From positions 744,001 through 808,000 of the forward strand of contig NZ_JABRWJ010000002.1 of the NCBI RefSeq assembly GCF_013266755.1: a stretch of DNA of 64,000 bases, written 5' to 3'. The first letter of the stretch is position 1; every line of letters begins with the position of its first letter. This document shows, in pieces, positions 8,566-15,860 of the stretch. The position numbers and the translations under genes were made by a program. This stretch comes from Pseudaquabacterium terrae. GTDB taxonomy: Bacteria > Pseudomonadota > Gammaproteobacteria > Burkholderiales > Burkholderiaceae_C. The notes under the pieces are model-generated. The model had not been told where the DNA came from and ran no database searches. It saw only the letters and a program-made list of their open reading frames with translations.

Positions 8566-11500
8566 TGCAGAACATCTCGGCGAAGTCGATTCGCCAGCCG
8601 ATCCCGTCGATCATCCTTTTCATCCTGCTGACGCTGGCTGGGCTGCTCGGCTTTCACAAGCTCGGCATCAACCAGTACCCGGACATCGACATCCCGGTCG
8701 TCACCGTCACGGTGAACGATCCGGGCGCCGCGCCGGCCGAGCTGGAGACGCAGGTCGCGCGCATCGTCGAGAACGCGGTGGCCACGGTCGGCGATGTGGC
8801 GCACATCCGCTCGACCGTCAGCGACGGCTCGTCGGCGACCTCGGTCGAGTTCCACTTCGGCAAGGACGTCGACCGTGCCGTCAGCGACGTGCGCGATGCG
8901 GTGACGCGCATCCGCGGCGACCTGCCTGGCAGCGTCAACGAGCCGGTGATCACGCGCATGACGACCTCCGGCGGTCCGATGATGACCTATGTCGTGAAAG
9001 GCGCGGCCGGGCAGCTGAAGATGGCACCCGACCAGCTGTCGTGGTTCGTCGACAACGAGGTCGCGAAGCGGCTGCTGACGGTGCCCGGCGTCGGCCAGGT
9101 CAAGCGCGTCGGCGGCATCGACCGCGAAGTGCGCATCGTGCTCGATCCGCAGCGGCTGAACGCCCACGGCATCACCGCCGCCGAGGTCAGCAAGCAACTG
9201 CGCGCGACCAACATCAACCTGCCGGGCGGCAAGGCCACCGTCGGCGGCCACGAGCAGAGCATCCGCACGCTCGGCGGCGCGCAGTCGATCGAGGCGCTGC
9301 GCGCGCTGCAGATCGGCCTGCGCGACGGCCGCACGCTGCGCCTGGGCGACCTCGGCACGGTGATCGACGACGCCGCCGAAGCGACGCAGGACGCCTTCGT
9401 CGATGGCCAGCGCGTGGTCGCCTTCCAGGTCATCCGCGGCATCGGCTCGTCGTCGGTCGACGTCGCGCGCGCAGTCGAGAAGGCGGTGCAGCAGATCGAC
9501 CAGGCGCATGCCAACGTCGACGTGACGCTGTTCAATTCGACGGTCGAGTTCACGAAGGAGAGTTACTACGCCTCGATCGAGGCGCTGATCCTCGGCGCGC
9601 TGCTGGCCGTGGTCGTCGTCTTCTGGTTCCTGCGCGACTGGCGCGCGACCTTGATCTCGGCCATCGCGATGCCGCTGTCGGTGATCCCGACCTTCATCGT
9701 GATGTCCTGGCTCGGCTTCTCGCTGAACCTGATCACGCTGCTCGGGCTGTCGCTCGTGGTCGGCATCCTGGTCGACGATGCGATCGTCGAGGTCGAGAAC
9801 ATCGTGCGCCACATGCGCATGGGCAAGAGCGCGTACCAGGCAGCGATCGACGCGGCCGACGAGATCGGGCTGGCGGTGGTGGCGACGACGCTGGCGATCG
9901 TCGCGGTGTTCGTGCCCGTGAGCTTCATGTCCGGCGTGCCCGGGCAGTTCTTCCGCCAGTTCGGCATCTCGGTGGCGGTGGCGGTTGTCTTCTCGCTGCT
10001 GGTCGCGCGGCTGCTGACGCCGGTGATGGGCGCCTACTGGCTCAAGCCGCACGGCACGACGCAGACCGAGGACGGCCCGGTGATGCGGCGCTACCTCGCG
10101 CTCGTGCGCTGGGGCCTGAAGCACCGCAAGCTGGCGATGTTGTCGGGCGTGGGCCTGTTCGCCGGTTCGATGGCGCTGGCGCCGCTGCTGCCGAGCGGCT
10201 TCATTCCGAACAGCGATCGTTCGGTGTCGACGATCAACTTCGAGCTGCCGCCCGGCACGCGCCTGGCCGACACCGCGGCCGCCGCCGAAGCAGCGCGGCA
10301 GCTGTTGGCGCGCCATCCGGAAGTGAAGGCGGTGCTGGCGACGGTGGGCACCGGCGCCGCGCTCGATGGCATGGGCACCGCCGGCAATGCCGAATCGCGC
10401 GCCGGCACGATGACGGTGTCGCTGGTGCCGCCGTCGAAACGCGACGTCACGCAGCGTGAATTCGAGAAGCAGGTCGAGCGCGAGCTGCGTTCGATCCCGG
10501 GCCTGCGTTTCCGCTTCGGCGGCGGCGAGGCCGGCGAGACGCTGGAGGTGATCCTGGTCGGCGACAACCCGCGTTCGCTGGAGCAGGCGGCGGAAAACGT
10601 CGAGCGCGAGATGCGCGGCGTGCCCGGTGTCGGCAACCCGGCGGCGGCTTCGTCGCTGAAGCGGCCGGAGCTGGTCGTGCGGCCGGACCTGGCGCGCGCG
10701 GCGGACCTGGGCGTCACGGTCAGCGACCTCGCGACGACGGTGCGCGTGGCGACCATCGGCGACAGCGCGACGCAACTGCCGAAGTTCCACCTCGACGAGC
10801 GCAGCCTGCCGATCCGCGCGCAGCTGGCGCTGCCGGCGCGCGACGACCTCGATACGCTGCGGCTGCTGCGCGTGCCGACTGCAGATGGCAAGAGCGTCAC
10901 GCTCGACACCGTCGCGACGCTGGAGATGGCCTCGGGCTCGGCGCAGATCACGCGCTTCGACCGCCAGCGCAGCGTCAGCATCCGCGCCGATGTCGGCGGT
11001 GCGCCGCTCGGTGAGGTCAACGAGGCGATTGCCAAGCTGCCGTCGGTGCGCCAGCTGCCGTCGGACGTGCGCCAGGTCGAATACGGCGACAGCGAGCGCA
11101 TGACGCAGCTGTTCGAGGACTTCGGCATCGCGATGATCGCCGGCGTGCTGCTCGTCTACTGCGTGCTGGTGCTGCTGTTCCACGACTTCGCGCAGCCGGT
11201 GACGATCATGGCGGCGCTGCCGCTGTCGATCGGCGGGGCGCTCGGCCTGCTGCTGCTGGCGGGCGAGGCGATGAGCCTGCCGGCGACGATCGGCATCCTG
11301 ATGCTGATGGGCATCGTGACGAAGAACTCGATCCTGCTGGTGGAGTACGCGCTGGTCGCGCTGAAGAACGGCGCGTCGCGGCGCGAGGCGATGCTCGATG
11401 CCTGCAGCAAGCGCGCGCAGCCGATCCTGATGACGACGGTGGCGATGGGCGCCGGCATGCTGCCGATCGCGCTGAAGATCGGCGCCGACGCCGACTTCCG

Positions 11501-11672
11501 CGCACCGATGGCGATCGCGGTGATCGGCGGGCTGATCACCTCGACGGTGCTGTCGCTGTTCTACGTGCCGGTGGTGTTCAGTTATGTCGACGATGCGAAG
11601 CGGTGGGTCCTGCAGCGCTTCGAGCGGCCGGTGGCACCGGGGCAGGACGCCCAACCTGTCTCCGTCGAGTAA
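8562..11672 (+). CDS. RND multidrug efflux pump, inner-membrane permease (AcrB/HAE1 family)
   Basis: A 1036-residue, 12-helix proton-driven exporter of full length. Helix 1 follows SIRQPIPSIILF. The proton-relay aspartates are in GLSLVVGILVDDAIVEVEN (helix 4) and the relay lysine is in GIVTKNSILLVEYALV (helix 10). Two large periplasmic porter domains are present (for example VARIVENAVATVGDVAHIRS and GGGEAGETLEVILVG). The DD pair and the lack of extra charged residues argue for hydrophobic/amphiphilic substrates (HAE) rather than heavy metals (HME). No TetR or two-component regulator is adjacent, so regulation is probably distant or through the DUF1127 leader gene. Confidence 0.96.
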   Translation: MMQNISAKSIRQPIPSIILFILLTLAGLLGFHKLGINQYPDIDIPVVTVTVNDPGAAPAELETQVARIVENAVATVGDVAHIRSTVSDGSSATSVEFHFGKDVDRAVSDVRDAVTRIRGDLPGSVNEPVITRMTTSGGPMMTYVVKGAAGQLKMAPDQLSWFVDNEVAKRLLTVPGVGQVKRVGGIDREVRIVLDPQRLNAHGITAAEVSKQLRATNINLPGGKATVGGHEQSIRTLGGAQSIEALRALQIGLRDGRTLRLGDLGTVIDDAAEATQDAFVDGQRVVAFQVIRGIGSSSVDVARAVEKAVQQIDQAHANVDVTLFNSTVEFTKESYYASIEALILGALLAVVVVFWFLRDWRATLISAIAMPLSVIPTFIVMSWLGFSLNLITLLGLSLVVGILVDDAIVEVENIVRHMRMGKSAYQAAIDAADEIGLAVVATTLAIVAVFVPVSFMSGVPGQFFRQFGISVAVAVVFSLLVARLLTPVMGAYWLKPHGTTQTEDGPVMRRYLALVRWGLKHRKLAMLSGVGLFAGSMALAPLLPSGFIPNSDRSVSTINFELPPGTRLADTAAAAEAARQLLARHPEVKAVLATVGTGAALDGMGTAGNAESRAGTMTVSLVPPSKRDVTQREFEKQVERELRSIPGLRFRFGGGEAGETLEVILVGDNPRSLEQAAENVEREMRGVPGVGNPAAASSLKRPELVVRPDLARAADLGVTVSDLATTVRVATIGDSATQLPKFHLDERSLPIRAQLALPARDDLDTLRLLRVPTADGKSVTLDTVATLEMASGSAQITRFDRQRSVSIRADVGGAPLGEVNEAIAKLPSVRQLPSDVRQVEYGDSERMTQLFEDFGIAMIAGVLLVYCVLVLLFHDFAQPVTIMAALPLSIGGALGLLLLAGEAMSLPATIGILMLMGIVTKNSILLVEYALVALKNGASRREAMLDACSKRAQPILMTTVAMGAGMLPIALKIGADADFRAPMAIAVIGGLITSTVLSLFYVPVVFSYVDDAKRWVLQRFERPVAPGQDAQPVSVE

Positions 11673-11675
11673 GGG

Positions 11676-11695
11676 GGTGCGCCCGCGGGCGCACC
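11676..11695 (+). terminator. Perfect 20-bp palindrome after the RND pump gene
   Basis: Directly after the TAA of the pump gene, GGTGCGCC and GGCGCACC flank CGCG, giving a perfectly self-complementary 20-mer. Two G-T pairs and a G-C pair extend the stem outward, and TTCCT follows. It fits an intrinsic-type terminator for the efflux operon, although the U-tract is short. Confidence 0.65.
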
Positions 11696-11709
11696 TTCCT
11701 ATACTCGCC

Positions 11710-11734
11710 CCCGGGCGCGCGCACAGCGCCCGGG
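11710..11734. repeat. Inverted repeat in the 5' region of the PEP-CTERM gene
   Basis: CCCGGGCGC (11710-11718) and GCGCCCGGG (11726-11734) are perfect 9-base arms around a 7-base loop, 40 bases before the PEP-CTERM start. No U-run follows, so it is either a second terminator stem or an RNA structure in the leader. A TATACT hexamer (11700-11705) lies just upstream and could be the -10 of the PEP-CTERM gene, which would put the hairpin near the very 5' end of that mRNA. Confidence 0.5.
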
Positions 11735-11773
11735 ACCGGCGCAATCACGCGCCGGCACAAGGGAGGAGTTTTC

Positions 11774-12391
11774 ATGATTCGTCGATTCTTCGCGGCCGTG
11801 GCCGCGCTTTTGCTTTTCCAGTTCCAGCCGGCCGCGTCGGCCGCCGTCGTCACCGTCCATGAGGTGATCGACGCGCGCGACATCGTGATGCACACCGGCA
11901 TTTCCGATGACCATTCGCCCTTCACGCTCGCGCCGGGCGACATCCTGAAGATCCGCTTCGACTTCCTGCCGGGCCAGGCGCTGCAGGTCGTGGATCTGGT
12001 GGCCCTGGGCGTGATCCTCAACGCCACCGATGGTGCGGACCATGCCGTGACCAACGGCAATGCGATGAGCTTCTTCGGCCTGCAGGGGCCTGCGCACGAT
12101 CCGGCGCCGAACACCACCACGACGACCGGTTTCGGGCTGCTGTCGGTCTTCTACGCCAACGACATTCTCGACAACCCGCCGCACGGCGTCATTTCGTTCA
12201 GCGGCTTCGAGTTCACGATCTCGCTCGACTCGTTCTCGGACGGCCTGTCCGAGCGCACCTACCACCCGGCGATGATGTTCGTCAGCGGCGCATCGATCGC
12301 CGTGCTGCCCGAGCCTTCGACCATGCTGCTCGTGCTGTTGGCGCTGGGCGGCATCGCTGCGGTGCGTGCCGGTACGCGCGGGCGGCGCTGA
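11774..12391 (+). CDS. PEP-CTERM sorting-domain exported protein
   Basis: A 205-residue secreted protein. A strong ribosome-binding site (GGGAGGAG) lies eight bases before the ATG. Signal peptide at residues 1-24 (MIRRFFAAVAALLLFQFQPA then ASA). The C-terminus is a textbook PEP-CTERM tripartite tail: LPEPSTMLLVLLALGGIAA followed by a basic RAGTRGRR end. That tail is the substrate of an exosortase (EpsH family), which is not in this window. The central part is beta-rich with no recognised domain. In related bacteria such proteins are tied to exopolysaccharide and floc/biofilm matrices; the specific role here is unknown. Confidence 0.9.
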   Translation: MIRRFFAAVAALLLFQFQPAASAAVVTVHEVIDARDIVMHTGISDDHSPFTLAPGDILKIRFDFLPGQALQVVDLVALGVILNATDGADHAVTNGNAMSFFGLQGPAHDPAPNTTTTTGFGLLSVFYANDILDNPPHGVISFSGFEFTISLDSFSDGLSERTYHPAMMFVSGASIAVLPEPSTMLLVLLALGGIAAVRAGTRGRR

Positions 12392-12513
12392 CCAGCGGCA
12401 GGTCGTCGAGCCGGGCGAGCGCATCGGCGCTTGCTCGGCGGGGTTGCCTCGATCCGATCGTGTCCCGGCCGCGCTAGAGTGCGGACCAGTTCGCTTCACC
12501 GATCGAGGAGCCC

Positions 12514-12987
12514 ATGCCCGAGACGACCATCCCCACTCTCTACGAATGGCTCGGCGGCATCGAAGCGCTGACTCGCCTGACCACGCGCTTCTATGAACGC
12601 GTCAAGGACGACGAGGTGCTCGCGCCGGTCTTCGCCCACATGGGCGGCGAGCACCCGGCGCATGTCGCCGCCTTCCTCGGCGAAGTGCTCGGCGGACCGA
12701 CCACGTACTCCGAGCAGCACGGCGGCCATCCGCACATGATCCGCCAGCACCTGAACCGCCACCTGAAGCAGGAGCAGCGCCGCCAATGGGTCGCACTGCT
12801 GCTCGACACCGCCGATGAGCTGAAGATGCCGGACGACCCGGAGTTCCGCTCCGCGCTGGTCGGCTACCTCGAATGGGGCTCGCGGCTGGCGGTGATCAAT
12901 TCGCAGCCCGGCGCCGGTGCCGATCCGGATGCGCCGATGCCGAAGTGGGGCTGGGGCGAGGTCAAGGGGCCGTACGTCGGCAGCTAG
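12514..12987 (+). CDS. Group II truncated haemoglobin
   Basis: A 157-residue 2-on-2 globin. LYEWLGGIEALTRLTTRFYERV (helices A/B), VFAHMGGEHPAHVAAFLGEVLGGP (E helix region), and HGGHPHMIRQHLN, which carries the proximal histidine of the F helix, match group II (GlbO-like) truncated haemoglobins. The C-terminal tail (DPDAPMPKWGWGEVKGPY) is longer than in group I. The likely role is oxygen or nitric-oxide chemistry. A GGAGCCC ribosome-binding site precedes ATG 12514. Confidence 0.93.
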   Translation: MPETTIPTLYEWLGGIEALTRLTTRFYERVKDDEVLAPVFAHMGGEHPAHVAAFLGEVLGGPTTYSEQHGGHPHMIRQHLNRHLKQEQRRQWVALLLDTADELKMPDDPEFRSALVGYLEWGSRLAVINSQPGAGADPDAPMPKWGWGEVKGPYVGS

Positions 12988-13006
12988 GGTGAACCGCCTC
13001 GCTGCG

Positions 13007-13495
13007 ATGAACGGCCTGCGCCTCGGCATTGCGCTGGCCTTCACGCTGGTTGCAGGACTTGCTGTACCGGCTCGCGCACAAGGCATCGAGCAGCTGGCCT
13101 GGCTCGCCGGCTGCTGGAGCGCCGAGGGGGGCGAGCCGGGCTCGGGTGAGCAGTGGATGGCACCCGCCGGCGGCACGATGTTCGGCATCGGCCGGACCAT
13201 CCAGCGCGGCCGCACGGTCGAGTACGAGTTCGTGCAGATCAAGAGCGGTGCCGATGGCCAGCTGGTCTATGTCGCGACGCCATCCGGCCAGCGCGAAACG
13301 ACCTTCACGCTGAAGAGCCAGTCGACGCACGAGGTGGTCTTCGAGAACTCGGCGCACGACTTTCCGCAGCGCGTGATCTATCGGCTGCTGCCCGACGGCC
13401 GGTTGGCCGCGCGCATCGAGGGGCTGCGGCAAGGCGTCTTGCGTGGCATCGACTTCCCGATGCGGCGCGCGGCGTGCGAGGCGCTCGCGCGATGA
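13007..13495 (+). CDS. Exported DUF6265-family protein
   Basis: A 162-residue protein with a signal peptide (MNGLRLGIALAFTLVAGLA, cleavage near ARAQ). The mature part matches DUF6265: LAWLAGCW at its start, EQWMAPAGGTMFGIGRT, EYEFVQI, VFENSAHDFPQRVIYR and a final MRRA. The pattern suggests a lipocalin-like beta-barrel with unknown ligand. ATG 13007 is preferred; an upstream GTG at 12989 would add six residues and touch the globin stop codon. Confidence 0.8.
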   Translation: MNGLRLGIALAFTLVAGLAVPARAQGIEQLAWLAGCWSAEGGEPGSGEQWMAPAGGTMFGIGRTIQRGRTVEYEFVQIKSGADGQLVYVATPSGQRETTFTLKSQSTHEVVFENSAHDFPQRVIYRLLPDGRLAARIEGLRQGVLRGIDFPMRRAACEALAR

Positions 13496-13669
13496 GCCCA
13501 TCGCATCTCGGCCATTCCCGGCCGAGCGGCAAATTCCCGTCGGAGCATCCAACAAGTGCATCGCCGCAGCGGTGATGCGCCGGTGTACGCTGCGCGCCGA
13601 GGTTTCCACCTCGCCGAGGATCCCCCCCGGCCACCCCAAGGTCAGTCAGTCCCCAGCCAAGGAGCGCTC

Positions 13670-13897
13670 ATGAAGCAAGTCATCGCATTGCTGGCAGCCA
13701 TCGCCCTCACGGGCTCGTCGGCCACGTTCGCCGCCCAACCCAACATGGAAGCCGCGCTGGTGAGCCTGGAACAGGCGCGGGCGAGCCTGGAGAAGGCCAC
13801 CGCGGACAAGGGCGGACACCGCGTCAAGGCCATCAAGGCCGTCGACGAGGCGATTGCGCGGGTCAAGGCCGGCATCGAGTACGCCAAGACGCACTGA
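13670..13897 (+). CDS. Small exported helical protein (SmbP-like)
   Basis: A 75-residue precursor with a signal peptide (MKQVIALLAAIALTGSSATF, cleavage near FAA). The mature part is about 55 residues and predicts as a helical hairpin: MEAALVSLEQARASLEKATA, then KGGHRVKAIKAVDEAIARVK. It resembles a family of small periplasmic proteins from betaproteobacteria that includes small metal-binding (SmbP-like) members, but it has few histidines, so metal binding is uncertain. Good ribosome-binding site (CAAGGAGCG). Confidence 0.7.
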   Translation: MKQVIALLAAIALTGSSATFAAQPNMEAALVSLEQARASLEKATADKGGHRVKAIKAVDEAIARVKAGIEYAKTH

Positions 13898-13938
13898 ACC
13901 GAGCCCGGCGCGCCGGTGGCCGCGGCACCACCGGCGCT

Positions 13939-13944
13939 TATGCT
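13939..13944 (+). promoter_or_regulatory. -10 element placed for a leaderless thioesterase mRNA
   Basis: TATGCT ends only six bases before the ATG at 13951, so initiation at the usual distance would fall on the A of the start codon. No Shine-Dalgarno lies between them, which fits a leaderless transcript. Confidence 0.5.
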
Positions 13945-13950
13945 CGCCCG

Positions 13951-14376
13951 ATGGACAAACAATCCTTCTTCTGGCGCATCATGGCCGGCGAGCTGCCGCC
14001 GCCGCGCGCGGCGCAGACGCTCGGCGCGGTGTTCCTGCATGTCGACGGCGAGGCCGGCCTGGCCGAGCTGCAGTTCGACGGCAAGCCCGAGTTCACCAAC
14101 CCGGCCGGCAACATCCAGGGCGGCTTCCTCGCCGCCATGCTCGACGACACGATGGGCCCGGCGCTGGCCGCGACCTTGAAGCAGGGCGAATTCGCGCCGA
14201 CGCTGAACCTCAATGTCTCGTTCCACCGCGCGGCGGTGGTCGGCGTGCTGACGGGCAAAGGACGCGTGATCAAGCGCGGCCGCGACGTCTGCTTCCTCGC
14301 CGGCGAGCTGTTCCAGAACGGCGAGCTGGTGGCGTCGGCCACCGCGACGGCGATCGTGCGGGCAATGACGAAGTGA
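13951..14376 (+). CDS. PaaI-type hotdog thioesterase
   Basis: A 141-residue hotdog-fold acyl-CoA thioesterase of the PaaI/YbgC-like family. The key segment NIQGGFLAAMLDDTMGPALAAT carries the catalytic-site G-G-x-x-x-x-x-D pattern (here with a second aspartate). LNLNVSFHRAA is the core strand and GRVIKRGRDVCFLAGEL is the CoA-proximal region. It probably hydrolyses a thioester in the cytosol, with the acyl group unknown. It has no visible ribosome-binding site; its stop overlaps the GTG start of the GNAT gene. Confidence 0.88.
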   Translation: MDKQSFFWRIMAGELPPPRAAQTLGAVFLHVDGEAGLAELQFDGKPEFTNPAGNIQGGFLAAMLDDTMGPALAATLKQGEFAPTLNLNVSFHRAAVVGVLTGKGRVIKRGRDVCFLAGELFQNGELVASATATAIVRAMTK

Positions 14377-14837
14377 CGGGTGGACCGCCGATCGGGGCGC
14401 TGCTGCGTCCGCTCGAAGCCGCTGAATGTTCCGTGGTTGCCCGCTGGGCAATCGCCGAAGGATGGCCTGGCCGCAGCAAGGACGTGCCGCTGGACGAGGC
14501 GGAGTTCGTCCAGCTGCTGCGCCTGCCGCAGCACTACAGCCACGCGCTGGCCGACGAGGCCGGCAGCGTGGTCGGCTTCGGCCAGGTGTGGATCAACCCG
14601 GCAGGGCGTGTGAACCTGGTGCGCGTTCTGGTCGACCCCGCGCGGCGCGGACAAGGCATCGGCAGGCGCCTGTGCGCATTGCTGTTCGCCGAGGCGCAGC
14701 GCCACTCCGCCGATGGATCGGTGTGGCTGCGCGTGCGGCGCGACAACGCTGCCGCGATCAGCGTGTACCGTGCACTCGGGTTCGAGGTGATCGAGATCGA
14801 GTCGAACGACGTGGCGTGTTCGATGAGGTTCGGCTGA
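14373..14837 (+). CDS. GNAT-family N-acetyltransferase
   Basis: A 154-residue acetyltransferase. Motif A is VNLVRVLVDPARRGQGIGRRLC (R/Q-x-x-G-x-G/A, about residues 74-94). Motif B is NAAAISVYRALGFEVIEIE near the C-terminus. GTG 14373 overlaps the previous TGA (GTGA), so translation is coupled to the thioesterase. The substrate is unknown; the family includes antibiotic, amino-acid and protein acetylases. Convergent with the Bug receptor gene, five bases away. Confidence 0.88.
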   Translation: MTGGPPIGALLRPLEAAECSVVARWAIAEGWPGRSKDVPLDEAEFVQLLRLPQHYSHALADEAGSVVGFGQVWINPAGRVNLVRVLVDPARRGQGIGRRLCALLFAEAQRHSADGSVWLRVRRDNAAAISVYRALGFEVIEIESNDVACSMRFG

Positions 14838-14842
14838 AAGAC

Positions 14843-15844
14843 CTACTCCAGCTTCGCCCCCGACTGCTTGACCATGCGCTGCCACACCGGCAGCTCGCGC
14901 TTGTAGACCGCCGCAAACTGCTCCGGCGTGTTGGCGCGCACGTCGAAGCCCATCGCGACGATGCGGGCCTTGACGTCGGGCTGCTCGCAGGCGGCGCGCA
15001 GCTCGTCGGCCAGGCGCTGCAGCACCGGTTTCGGCGTGTTCGCGGGCGCGGCGATGGCGAGCCAGCCGGTCAGCCGGTAGGCCTCGTCCTTCAGGCCCTG
15101 CTCGGCCATCGTCGGCACGTTGGGCAGCGTCGCGATGCGGTTCTCGCCGGTGACGCCCAGCACCTTCAGCTTGCCGGCCTCGATGTGCGGCTTGGCCTGC
15201 AGCGCGCTGGCGTAGGCGATGTGGATCTGGCCGCCGATCAGGTCCTGCACCATCGGTGCCTCGCCCTTGTACGGCACGTGCGACATGTCGCCGTTGGCCA
15301 CGTCGCTCATGTGCGCGCCGGCCAGGTGCGGATAGGCGCCGATGCCGTAGGAGCCGTAGGACAGCTTGCCCTTGTTCTTGCCGATGTACTGCATCAGCTC
15401 GCCGGCGTTGTTCGCCGGGATGCTCGGGTGCGCGATCAGCAGCAGCGGCGCGACGGCGATCTGCGACACCAGCGTCAGGTCGCGCTCGACGTTGTACGGC
15501 AGCTTCTCGTACAGGAACTGGTTCGTCAGCAGCGAGTTCGACAGGCCCAGCACGATGGTGTGGCCGTCCGGCGGCGACTTGGCGACGAGATCCGTGCCGA
15601 CGATGCCGGCGGCACCAGGCTTGTTCTCGACCAGCACCGGCTGCCCCATCTTCGGCGCCATCTTCTCGGCCAGCAGGCGGGCCAGGATGTCCGTTGCGCC
15701 ACCGGGTGCGAAGGGCACGATGATCTTCACCGGCTTGCTGGGATAACCCTGTGCATGAGCGGCCGGCGTGGCCAGGCCGGCGGTGGCCGCGGCGGCGAGT
15801 GCCAGCACGCACAGGCGCCGTTCGAGCGAGGTTCTCTTCGTCAT
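14843..15844 (-). CDS. Tripartite tricarboxylate transporter substrate-binding protein (Bug family)
   Basis: A 333-residue periplasmic receptor. Signal peptide at residues 1-31 (VLALAAAATAGLATPAAHAQ). The mature start YPSKPVKIIVPFAPGGATDILAR is the Bug-family signature forming the ligand pocket (P-F-x-x-G-G-x-x-D), followed by GQPVLVENKPGAAGIVGTDL. Bug proteins are hugely expanded in Burkholderiales and bind carboxylates; most are orphans, like this one, with no TctAB membrane genes adjacent. It lies 16 bases downstream of the acyl-CoA synthetase on the same strand, so the ligand may be an organic or aromatic acid that the synthetase activates. Confidence 0.93.
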   Translation of the reverse strand: MTKRTSLERRLCVLALAAAATAGLATPAAHAQGYPSKPVKIIVPFAPGGATDILARLLAEKMAPKMGQPVLVENKPGAAGIVGTDLVAKSPPDGHTIVLGLSNSLLTNQFLYEKLPYNVERDLTLVSQIAVAPLLLIAHPSIPANNAGELMQYIGKNKGKLSYGSYGIGAYPHLAGAHMSDVANGDMSHVPYKGEAPMVQDLIGGQIHIAYASALQAKPHIEAGKLKVLGVTGENRIATLPNVPTMAEQGLKDEAYRLTGWLAIAAPANTPKPVLQRLADELRAACEQPDVKARIVAMGFDVRANTPEQFAAVYKRELPVWQRMVKQSGAKLE

Positions 15845-15860
15845 GCTGTCTCCGGAAGGT

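Noticed and set aside
8259-11744. Very long open frame antisense to the RND pump
   Set aside because: Composition is Arg/His/Gln-rich with no domain; it is the usual mirror frame of a high-GC coding region.
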